DNA from: Flavobacterium flabelliforme
Lineage (GTDB): Bacteria; Bacteroidota; Bacteroidia; Flavobacteriales; Flavobacteriaceae
DNA length: 64,000 nucleotides
Assembly: GCF_017948675.1 (NCBI RefSeq)
Contig: NZ_JAGFBU010000008.1
Location: 1 to 64,000 of the forward strand
Direction: 5' to 3'
Shown in pieces: positions 18,204 through 27,100 of the stretch. Every line of letters begins with the position of its first letter. The first letter of the stretch is position 1. The notes beneath the pieces were generated by a model that was not told the origin of the DNA, did no database searches, and worked only from the letters and a program-made list of their open reading frames with translations. The translations under genes were made by a program, and so were the position numbers.

Positions 18204-19619
18204 ATGCAAATAGAGCAAATCTATACAGGATGTCTAGCACAAGGCGCTTACTATATAACTTCAAATGGAGAAGCATTAATTATTGATCCATTGCGTGAAA
18301 CGAAACCTTATTTAGACCGTCTAGAAAGAGACGGTGTGAAGTTGAAATATATTTTTGAAACCCACTTTCATGCTGATTTTGTATCAGGACACGTTGATTT
18401 GAGTAAAGAAACAGGTGCTCCAATTGTTTATGGTCCAAACGCAACATGTGAATTTGAATGCATATCTGCTAAAGATGGTCAGGAATTTGAAATTGGAAAT
18501 ATAAAAATAAAAGTGCTACACACTCCAGGACACACAATGGAAAGTAGCACTTATCTTTTAATTGATGAGAACGGAAAAGATCATGCTATTTTCTCGGGAG
18601 ATACTTTGTTTATTGGTGATGTTGGAAGACCAGATTTAGCACAAAAAGCGGCTTCGATGACTCAGGAGCAATTAGCTGGAATATTATTCCAGTCGCTTAG
18701 AAACAAAATCATGACTTTAGCTGATGATGTTATCGTTTATCCTGCTCATGGTGCAGGAAGTGCATGTGGTAAAAACATGAGTAAAGAAACTGTTTCTACA
18801 ATTGGAGAACAAAAAATAAAAAATTATGCATTAAGAGCTGATATGACTGAAACCGAATTTATACAGGAAGTTACAGATGGTTTATTACCTCCTCCTGCTT
18901 ATTTTGGAATGAACGTAGCCATGAATAAAAAAGGTTATGATAGTTTCGAGCATGTTTTAGATCTAGGAATGCGTGCTTTATCTGTTATTGAATTTGAAAC
19001 AGCTGCAGAAGAAACAGGAGCTTTATTGTTAGATACTCGAAAAAACGGGGAGTTTGCCAAAGGGTTTATTCCACAGTCCATAAATATTGGTATCGATGGA
19101 GACTTTGCTCCTTGGGTTGGTGCTTTAATTGCTGATGTACAACAACCAATACTTATTATTTGTGAAGTTGGAAAAGAAGAAGAAACCGTTACAAGATTGA
19201 GTAGAGTAGGTTTTGACAACTTAATTGGTCATTTAGCAGGTGGTTATGATTCGTGGCAAAAAGCCGGAAAAGAAATTGATGTCGTAAACAGGATTACAGC
19301 TGAACAATTTGCTACAGAAGTAAAAATTGGTCAAAGCAAAGTAATTGACATTCGTAAAGAAACTGAATATAGTGCGGAACATGTTGAAGATGCCTACAAC
19401 AAGCCTTTAGCGCTTATTAATGATTGGATTAAAGATGTCGATACAAACGAACATTTTTATTTGCATTGTGCCGGAGGATACCGAAGTATGATTGCTGCAT
19501 CAATTCTAGAGGCTCGTGGTTTCAGAAATTTCACAGAAATTGAAGGTGGATTTAATGCTATTGCAAAAACAAGTTTACCCAAAACAGATTTCATTTGTCA
19601 AAGTAAAATCTTGAAATAA
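18204..19619 (+). CDS. Persulfide dioxygenase-like metallo-beta-lactamase fused to two rhodanese domains
   Basis: 471 residues. Residues 1-250 are an ETHE1/CstB-type metallo-beta-lactamase domain: THFHADFVSGH, HTPGHTMESS, FSGDTLFIGDVGRPDL and YPAHGAGSACG supply the iron ligands. Two rhodanese domains follow, one at about 265-360 (LLLDTRKNGEFAKGF; candidate Cys in ILIICEVGKEE) and one at about 370-465 with a standard active site (LHCAGGYRSM). ETHE1 enzymes oxidise glutathione or other persulfides to sulfite; linked rhodanese domains pass sulfane sulfur to or from it. The product sulfite would leave by the neighbouring TauE-like exporter. Confidence 0.9.
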   Translation: MQIEQIYTGCLAQGAYYITSNGEALIIDPLRETKPYLDRLERDGVKLKYIFETHFHADFVSGHVDLSKETGAPIVYGPNATCEFECISAKDGQEFEIGNIKIKVLHTPGHTMESSTYLLIDENGKDHAIFSGDTLFIGDVGRPDLAQKAASMTQEQLAGILFQSLRNKIMTLADDVIVYPAHGAGSACGKNMSKETVSTIGEQKIKNYALRADMTETEFIQEVTDGLLPPPAYFGMNVAMNKKGYDSFEHVLDLGMRALSVIEFETAAEETGALLLDTRKNGEFAKGFIPQSINIGIDGDFAPWVGALIADVQQPILIICEVGKEEETVTRLSRVGFDNLIGHLAGGYDSWQKAGKEIDVVNRITAEQFATEVKIGQSKVIDIRKETEYSAEHVEDAYNKPLALINDWIKDVDTNEHFYLHCAGGYRSMIAASILEARGFRNFTEIEGGFNAIAKTSLPKTDFICQSKILK

Positions 19620-19676
19620 CAATTATTAATAAAGAGCTTTCTAATAAAAAATAGTGATTAAATAGAAAAAATTAAA

Positions 19677-19706
19677 AGTATCGCTATTAGTATTAATAGC
19701 GATACT
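19677..19706. terminator. Perfect 13-bp hairpin after the MBL-rhodanese gene
   Basis: AGTATCGCTATTA (19677-19689) and TAATAGCGATACT (19694-19706) pair without mismatch around GTAT. No T run follows, so a factor-independent terminator is doubtful; it may be a transcript-stabilising end or a protein site. Confidence 0.5.
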
Positions 19707-19835
19707 GTACAAATATTAATAATTGATTAATTTTATTATACTTAGGTGTGTTAGTACATCTTTTTATTCTACTAGATTGATCTTTTTTTATGCATTGTAA
19801 GACCCATTTGGAATTTTAACACCCAAAAATATAAA

Positions 19836-20663
19836 ATGGAAGATATAAAATGTTGTGTTGTTTCTTGTGAAAAACCTTTAGATGCTTCCTATTGGGAAGC
19901 ACAGTATCAATCTAAAAGTACTGGATGGGATTTAGGAGATATTTCCCCTCCTATAAAGAAATATATAGATACTTTAGAGAATAAAGAAACCGCTATTCTA
20001 ATACCGGGATGTGGAAATACATACGAAGCAGAATATCTTTTAAAGAAAGGATTTACCAATATTACGGTTATAGATGTAGCTCCTACACTTGTTGCTGATT
20101 TGATAAAGAAATTCAGTAATAACTCAAATATTACTATAGTATTAGGAGATTTTTTTGAACATCAAGGAAAATATGATTTGATTATTGAACAAACATTTTT
20201 TTGCGCTCTGCCTCCAACTATGCGTCAAAAATATGTTTGGAAAATGCATCAACTTTTAGCCGATAAAGGAATTTTGTCGGGTTTATTATTCAATAGAAGA
20301 TTTGAAATAAATCCACCTTTTGGAGGTGATAAAACTGAATATGAAATGCTTTTTAAAGCTTCTTTTGATTTTTTACAAATGGATATTTGTTTAGATTCAG
20401 CTGCTCCTAGATCAAATTCTGAATTATTCATTGAGTTTAAAAAAAATAATCAAGTAAATGTCAACTTGTATACTATGAGCGGTATTACTTGCAGTGATTG
20501 TGCAAACACTATTACAGAAAAATTTTTAACAATAAGAAAAATTCTTAATTTAAGTATGAATAGCAGTTTTACATCAGTGCTAATTTGTAGCCGAAATGAG
20601 GTTACTATTGATACGTTAAGGGAATTAATATCTTATGATGAAAAATATAGAATTGAAAAGTAA
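19836..20663 (+). CDS. Thiopurine-methyltransferase-like SAM enzyme fused to an HMA-like domain
   Basis: 275 residues. Residues 16-205 match the TPMT family: YWEAQYQSKSTGWDLGDISPPI, SAM motif ILIPGCGNTYEAEYL (54-68), DFFE and EQTFFCALPP. Homologues methylate thiols, sulfide, selenium or tellurium compounds. The tail from about 208 reads as a heavy-metal-associated/CopZ-like fold: LYTMSGITCSDCANTI with C219 and C222 in the CxxC loop and a following helix. The N-terminus adds a Cys cluster (C6, C7, C11). The usual enzyme of this family ends near residue 200, so the tail is an accretion. Among persulfide genes, methylation of sulfide or metal-linked thiols is a fair inference. Confidence 0.72.
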   Translation: MEDIKCCVVSCEKPLDASYWEAQYQSKSTGWDLGDISPPIKKYIDTLENKETAILIPGCGNTYEAEYLLKKGFTNITVIDVAPTLVADLIKKFSNNSNITIVLGDFFEHQGKYDLIIEQTFFCALPPTMRQKYVWKMHQLLADKGILSGLLFNRRFEINPPFGGDKTEYEMLFKASFDFLQMDICLDSAAPRSNSELFIEFKKNNQVNVNLYTMSGITCSDCANTITEKFLTIRKILNLSMNSSFTSVLICSRNEVTIDTLRELISYDEKYRIEK

Positions 20664-20695
20664 ACAATAATTATTTAAATTTAAAACTTTAAAAA

Positions 20696-20899
20696 ATGAA
20701 AAATTTATTATTTACAAATTGGCATCTTATGAGATTTGTAAGACTAGCAATAGTTTTATTTTTATTTAGTCAAGCCTACCTCATGAAAGATTGGATTTTT
20801 GTTGGAATCGGTTTGTTTTTTTTAATTCAAGTAATTTTTAACTTAGGATGTGGTCCAAACGGTTGTGCAATCCCTAATAATAAATACAGTAAGAGATGA
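20696..20899 (+). CDS. Small two-helix membrane protein with CGxxGC motif
   Basis: 67 residues: two hydrophobic helices (about 12-30 and 34-49) followed by NLGCGPNGCAIPNN. The opening NWHLMRFVRLAIVLFLFSQ resembles the small DUF2892/YgaP-type membrane proteins that accompany rhodaneses. The two cysteines at the membrane border may take part in sulfur relay. Its TGA overlaps the ATG of thioredoxin, so the two are translationally coupled. Confidence 0.75.
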   Translation: MKNLLFTNWHLMRFVRLAIVLFLFSQAYLMKDWIFVGIGLFFLIQVIFNLGCGPNGCAIPNNKYSKR

Positions 20900-21198
20900 G
20901 TAATTTTGAAAAAATTATAAATTCAGAAAAACCAGTTTTAATAGATTTTTTTGCTACTTGGTGCGGACCTTGCAAAATGCTTACACCTGTTTTAAAAGAA
21001 GTAAAAGATAGCCTTGGAGATCGAATTTCAATCATAAAAATTGATGTAGATAAAAACCAACAATTAGCTTCAAAATATCAAGTTCGCGGTGTACCCACGA
21101 TGATATTATATCAGCAGGGAAAACAATTATGGAGACAATCTGGAGCATTATCTAAAGAGGAAATAATCAAAATTATTATAGATAAAAGCAACAAATAA
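20896..21198 (+). CDS. trxA: Thioredoxin
   Basis: 100 residues, full-length thioredoxin fold, with DFFATWCGPCKM (C23, C26) and the cis-Pro loop VRGVPTMILY. It is cytosolic, with a 4-base overlap (ATGA) with the small membrane protein gene. In this setting it may regenerate rhodanese or persulfide carriers rather than act as the housekeeping thioredoxin. Confidence 0.92.
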   Translation: MSNFEKIINSEKPVLIDFFATWCGPCKMLTPVLKEVKDSLGDRISIIKIDVDKNQQLASKYQVRGVPTMILYQQGKQLWRQSGALSKEEIIKIIIDKSNK

Positions 21199-21292
21199 GC
21201 ATTGTTAAATATTTTGAATTGACTTCTTACCAAAAAAGTTGAAGGTTTGGTTATATACTTTCAGAAATCAATTCTATTCCTAAAGAAATTAG

Positions 21293-21327
21293 GCCTTTTA
21301 AATTAAATTCAAAAGGCTTCTTTATTT
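21293..21327 (+). terminator. Terminator of the sulfur operon
   Basis: GCCTTTT (21293-21299) pairs with AAAAGGC (21311-21317), followed by TTCTTTATTT. It lies 95 bases behind thioredoxin. Confidence 0.65.
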
Positions 21328-21602
21328 AGATGATCACTCAAGATTTTCCTATTCATACAATTAAAGTGTTTTGATAGTAAAAATAACTTTCAATATGGAT
21401 GTAAATAGGAACTAATTATTAATGATTTTTTCTTAACGCTGTACAGTTAAAAATTGATCCCACATACAAAACATTAAAACAGGATATCAATAGTAAAATA
21501 AAAATACGATAAAATAAAAACATAATAGTACTGAGCAATAAACAAAGTATTGATTGAACTTTAAGGTTTTAAAATAGAATAAAAATATGATGTTCAATAA
21601 AA

Positions 21603-21637
21603 AACCTCTTAATCAGTTGATTAAGAGGTTTTTTTTG
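21603..21637 (+). terminator. Strong hairpin terminator in the gap before the toxin locus
   Basis: AACCTCTTAATCA (21603-21615) pairs perfectly with TGATTAAGAGGTT (21618-21630) and ends in T8. There is no gene directly in front of it. In the 879-base gap 21199-22077 I see only the two terminators and the promoter at 22014-22044; the rest is AT-rich filler or holds an unrecognised small RNA between the terminators. Confidence 0.85.
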
Positions 21638-22013
21638 TGGAATGTATGGAGTTTAAATTGGACAAATTATACCTATTTTGTCTTTGGTAGATAGCTTTTA
21701 AGATACTTTCTATATTACATTAAACTATAAATAAAAATTTTTAAATAATTATTTTGTAATAGTTTGAAAAATACTTTTAAAATTAAATTTTTAAAAAAAA
21801 ATAAGATCACAATTAAAAATTTGTAAAGAATTAAATGTCAATAATTGTATAATAGAACTAGTAATCAGTTTAAAATTTCTTGAAAAGGAAAATGTTATTT
21901 ATGTTAAAGTGATAAAAATATTATCAATAAATATATTATTTAATGTTACCGCTTTCGCCATATAGAATAGGGGTTAAGTTTTTATTAATACATCAGATTT
22001 TTATTATAAAATA

Positions 22014-22044
22014 TTTGTTTTTTTATTAATAAAGACTATTTTTG
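22014..22044 (+). promoter_or_regulatory. Promoter of the T9SS-linked toxin locus
   Basis: TTTG (22014-22017), 19 bases, then TATTTTTG (22037-22044): both boxes of the Bacteroidetes promoter with legal spacing. The ATG follows at 22078, giving a leader of about 27 bases. This is the likely promoter for the operon of four closely packed genes that follows. Confidence 0.65.
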
Positions 22045-22077
22045 TTTTTTTTAACAAAAAAAAAAATTACATACATA

Positions 22078-24144
22078 ATGTTGAAAATAAAATTTCTTTT
22101 TTTGCTATTTTTATTAAGTTCTATTGGGTATACTCAAAAAAATGATGTTCGAGTAATTATTACTGGTAGAGCTCAAAAAGATAAAGTTTTGCTTCGTTGG
22201 GCTATTAACTCACCAATTGAGTGGCAAAAAGCAAATAAGAAAGGATATTTAATAACTAGGACCACTTTAATTAAAGATGGTAATATTATAAAAAAACCTG
22301 AAAAAGTAGTTTTAACACTTAAACCTTTAGTTCCAGATGATTTAGATTCTTGGATTGACTATGTTCAAAAAGATAATAATGCAGCGATAGTTGCACAATC
22401 AATTTATGGGGAAAGTTTTGAAGTAAGTGGAGCAAAAGAAGGAGACCTCTCTAGAATTGTAAATATCGCTGATGAGTTAAATCAACGTTACTCATTTGGT
22501 TTGTATGCCGCTGACATGAATTTTGAAGCAGCATTAAAAGCGGGCTGGGGATTTGTAGATAAAGATGTTAAAGAAAATGAAGTTTACGCTTATCAAATAA
22601 GTGTTTATGATACACCTAAAGTTAAATCGTCCTCTTATATGATTGGTTTAAGAGACTATTCTACTTTACCTGCACCGACTGATTTTATTTCTGTTCCTGA
22701 CGATAAACAAGTTATGCTTTCTTGGGATTATGAAACCTTTAAGCATATTTACACCTCTTATATAGTAGAAAAATCGAGCGATGGAGTGAATTTTGAATCA
22801 ATTTCCAATACTCCTTTAGTTAATTTAAACGATAAAGACGATCATCCTTCAAAAAGAATGTATTATGTAGATACATTAAATGTAAATGATAAAATGTATC
22901 ATTATAGGTTGTATGGTATTACATCATTTGGAGAAAAAGGACAAGTATCAAAACCGATTACAGCCACTGGCATCTCAGCAGTAGTAAGTGTTGCGAGGCT
23001 TACTGATTATCATATAGTTAGTTCAAGTGAAGTTAACCTTGAATGGGAATTTCCTGCAGCCTCTGAAGTTTTTATCAAAGGATATGAAATTAATTTAGCT
23101 GATAATGATCGCGGACCTTACTCCGTAGTTTTAAAGGATATTCCTCCCTCACAACGTAAATTAAATTTTAAAGATGGTTTATTTCCATCCAATTATTTTA
23201 CAGTTACTGTGGTGGGTAAAAATAATCAAAGATTAACCTCTCAAAGCATGTTGGTACAACCTATTGATTCTATAGCTCCACTTAAACCAGTAGGGCTTGA
23301 AGGCATAATTGATTCTCTAGGGGTGGTAAGGTTAAAATGGAAACCAAATCAAGAAAAAGATTTGCGAGGTTACCGTATTTTGAAAGCCAACAATATTAAT
23401 GAAGAGTTTGTAGATATTTATCACCAATCTTATATTGGTATAAATTATATAGATAATGTGAGTTTAACTATGACAAACAGTAAGGTTTATTATCGAATAG
23501 CTGCTGAGGATATGCGTTTTAACATCTCTGAAGTTTCGGATATTTTAGTATTGGACAAACCAGATAAAATTCCACCAGCTGCACCTATTTTTAAAGATTA
23601 TGAAAATAAAGACGGAAAAGTATATTTAAAATGGATACGCAGTTATAGTGATGATGTCGTAGTATATAGTTTAAGAAGGAGAGAGCAAGGTACTGATAAA
23701 TGGGAAGAAATCAAGCAAATTAATGATTCTATTCAAGAATTTGTTGATGATAGGGTTGAAAATAAAAAAACCTATCAATATGCTATTTTAGCTAAAGATA
23801 AATCAAACTTATGGTCATCACTAGAAAATTCAACTCTAACAGTTACTGTTTTAAATTTTTCACCATTAAAAGTTATTGGTTTTCTTCAAGGGGTAGCCGA
23901 TAGAGAGAATAAAAAAATAGTGCTAAGTTGGAATTATAATAAATACAAAGATCAAGTGCTAGGGGTTAGTGTTTATAAAAACGAAAAAGGAAGTCCTCCT
24001 ACACTATGGAAGGAGTTAAATACAACTATTTTTAGTTTAGAAGACAAGAATTTAAAAATTAATAAGGAATATGAATATCATTTAGTTCCTAACTTAGAAA
24101 ATTTTATTCCTGCAAAAGTAGAAATCTTAACAGTTATATATTAA
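22078..24144 (+). CDS. Exported multi-fibronectin-III protein
   Basis: 688 residues from the ATG; the in-frame TTG at 22042 overlaps the promoter and is rejected. A signal peptide (MLKIKFLFLLFLLSSIGYTQ) is followed by a ~190-residue unrecognised N-terminal region (RVIITGRAQKDKVLLRWAI) and then about five fibronectin-III modules, with recurring cores such as VMLSWDYETF, VRLKWKPNQEKDLRGYRILK and VYLKWIRSYSDDVVVYSLRR. There is no T9SS sorting domain and no lipobox. It is the first gene of the locus, ending 4 bases before the SprB-repeat gene. It probably acts as a periplasmic or surface scaffold; function unknown. Confidence 0.8.
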   Translation: MLKIKFLFLLFLLSSIGYTQKNDVRVIITGRAQKDKVLLRWAINSPIEWQKANKKGYLITRTTLIKDGNIIKKPEKVVLTLKPLVPDDLDSWIDYVQKDNNAAIVAQSIYGESFEVSGAKEGDLSRIVNIADELNQRYSFGLYAADMNFEAALKAGWGFVDKDVKENEVYAYQISVYDTPKVKSSSYMIGLRDYSTLPAPTDFISVPDDKQVMLSWDYETFKHIYTSYIVEKSSDGVNFESISNTPLVNLNDKDDHPSKRMYYVDTLNVNDKMYHYRLYGITSFGEKGQVSKPITATGISAVVSVARLTDYHIVSSSEVNLEWEFPAASEVFIKGYEINLADNDRGPYSVVLKDIPPSQRKLNFKDGLFPSNYFTVTVVGKNNQRLTSQSMLVQPIDSIAPLKPVGLEGIIDSLGVVRLKWKPNQEKDLRGYRILKANNINEEFVDIYHQSYIGINYIDNVSLTMTNSKVYYRIAAEDMRFNISEVSDILVLDKPDKIPPAAPIFKDYENKDGKVYLKWIRSYSDDVVVYSLRRREQGTDKWEEIKQINDSIQEFVDDRVENKKTYQYAILAKDKSNLWSSLENSTLTVTVLNFSPLKVIGFLQGVADRENKKIVLSWNYNKYKDQVLGVSVYKNEKGSPPTLWKELNTTIFSLEDKNLKINKEYEYHLVPNLENFIPAKVEILTVIY

Positions 24145-24148
24145 GCCT

Positions 24149-27100
24149 ATGAAGAAGTTTTACTTATTATTTTTTTTGATGATTTCAGTCGTTGGTTTTG
24201 CTCAAATTGATTTGACAGGAGATGCAAATTACAAGTTAAATATTATAGGATATCAAGATAGGGATAGTGATGGTTGTGGTGATATTGATGGATTAAAACA
24301 CATTAAAGCTACTCGTAAAGATGGAAGTACTTTCTTTATATTTAAAGGTAGAAAAGTTTTTGAAAATATAGATTATCAGGAGATTCATACTAAAGTTAAT
24401 CCAATTGTAAATTTAGAGTTCTACAAAGTTGTACGTTGGAAAACAGCTATAGGATGTAATGGAGGTCCAAATAATAATTATGATAAAATTGATATAACCA
24501 GTCCTTGTTTTTCTTTACATCAACCTGATGCAGGTAGTAACTTATCACTATTAACAATTACTTCAAAACCCTATGTTAAAATTAATGAATCTTCTATTCC
24601 TTTATATCTTGGAGATTCAAAAGTACTAAAAATTTCACTTCCTGATAATTTAAATTCAAATCATTATAATTGGAAATATAAGGTTGGTAATGGTCCTGAA
24701 CAAACTATTCCTAATCCTTTTAATAATAAATCTATTCTGAATTTAAAAGGGGAAGATTTTTTGTCAGAGGCTGATTATGGTAAATCTATTTCAGTTTGGG
24801 TAAATATGGATTGCAATGAAGGAAAAAAACTTGCAGAAGGATATGCACGTTTAGAAGCATATAATAAGTTTATTAATTGTAAAAATGAATGTTTAAATGG
24901 GAGTATTTTTAAATTATCTAAATGTGTTAGTAAATGTGTAGATAATTTTGAGGGAGATTATAATATTGCTTATACGCATGATCTAGAAGTTAAACATCAA
25001 AGTATTAATTCAAACATAATTTCTTTTACTTATCTGAAATCCGCTCCTAAAGCAGTATCATTTGAAGAAATTAAGCCTCGATGTAATGATGCTCAAGATG
25101 GATCTGTAAATTTTACTTTTAATAGAAATTTATATCCTGGAGAACAATTAAGATACACACTTTTGGATGTTGATGCAAAAGGTACTCCAACTCAAAATGG
25201 TGATTTAGCAATTAAAGCAGATAAAACTTTTACTATTTCAGATTTAAAGACTGGAAATTATATACTACAATTAATAGGATTTAAAGATGGTTTTAATACA
25301 GAAACAGATTTAGAAATAAAATCTTTTAAAATTACAGCACCCACTCCAGTAGATTTCAGTTTAGTTTCAACAAATGTACTTTGTAAAGATGGTAAGGATG
25401 GTTCAATAACAATTAATGCTTCTGGCGGTACAAATGAAGGTTATGAATATTCTTTGGATGGCGGAAATAATTGGATACCTTTTGATGATAATAAAATTAA
25501 CAAGCAGGTCTTAAAAGGATTATATATTATAAATAATTCACCAGCCGTTTATGTAATAAAAGTAAAGGATAAAAATGGTTGTATTGCAAAAGAGAGTGAT
25601 AAGGAAAAAGAAGAAACGATAACCATATCAGAACCAACAGCTGCATTAAGATTAGAATATACACTAAAACAAGATCCCTCTTTCTTTGGAGCTGCAAACG
25701 GAAAAATTGTTGCGGCTATAACTGGAGGAACAATAAAAGATGACCATACTTATAATTTTGAATGGAAAGATAAAGATGGAAATTCAGTTCCAGCAATAGG
25801 GCAATACAATGAGGATGTTAAAACATACTATATTACTTTAAATGCTGCTATTGCTGGCACCTATAAATTAACAGTAACAGACAAAAATTATAGTGAAGCA
25901 AATAATAAAGCAGGCTGTTCAATTATTGAATCTGAGCAAAAACTTATCCAACCAGACCCAATTAAAATTATATTAAATCAAACACAAGCGATTTCCTGTA
26001 ATAGCGTAAGCTTAGATCCATTAGGAAACGGAAATAAAATAGCTGATGGTATTTTAACAGCTATAGTAACAGGAGGTATTGAATTTACTGGTTCTGCCAA
26101 TAATGGTTTGCCTTATAAATTTATTTGGTCGAAATATAATGTTATAACGGACTCTTGGGAAATCTTATCAGACAGAAACATAATAAAAGCTGAAAATTTA
26201 ACAAAGGGTAAATATTCTTTAAATGTTGAAGATGCCAAAGGAACTGTGCAAGGAACTTATAGCACGACAAAATTAGAGCTTGCAAAACCAACAGAATTTG
26301 AAATTAAAGAACCTTCACCAATAATTATAACCTTTACATCTAGTGATGTTGCCTGTTACCAAGGAAATAATGGTTTTGCTGAAGCCAATGTTGAAGGTGG
26401 TGCGGGCAGTTATACCTATAAATGGTTTAATACGGGTGAAGGAATTGTTAATCAAAATAAAATAAAACAATTAGTTGCGGGTAATTACACTGTAGAAGTT
26501 GCAGATATCAATGGCTGTTTTGCAAAAGCATCTATCGATATAAATGAACCACCTTCTTCTCTAAGTATCAATTATAAAGACATTATTAAGCCTACATTTG
26601 CAGGTGCAACTAACGGAAAAATTACTGCCGAAGTTTCTGGAGGGACAGCAAAAAAGGATGCTTCATACAACTATGTTTGGACAAATGCTAAGGGGATAGA
26701 ACAAACTGCAGTAACAGCAATAATAAACGGTGTATTTACCATTACATTGGATAATTTAGGTGCCGATGATTATTTTTTAACGGTTAAAGATGAAAATTAT
26801 GACACCCTTAAAAATCAAATTATTAATTGTTCAGTATTAGAATCTAAAGTTACACTAAATGAACCAGAACCTTTAAAAGTTGTTTTTGAAATTAAAAATA
26901 CTATCTCATGTAACAGCGCTAATCAATTCGGAAATAATACAGATGTTTCACCTAATGATGGACAGCGTGATGAATCTCAAGACGGTATTTTAATCGCTCA
27001 TGTAGCTGGAGGAACACCTTTGGCAGCAACAGCCAATAACGGTTTATCTTATTATTTTTATTGGAAGAAACAACAACAAGATGGATCATGGGTCGACCTT

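Noticed and set aside
22042..22077. TTG start for the FN3 protein
   Set aside because: The TTG is part of the promoter -7 box; the ATG at 22078 directly precedes a normal signal peptide.
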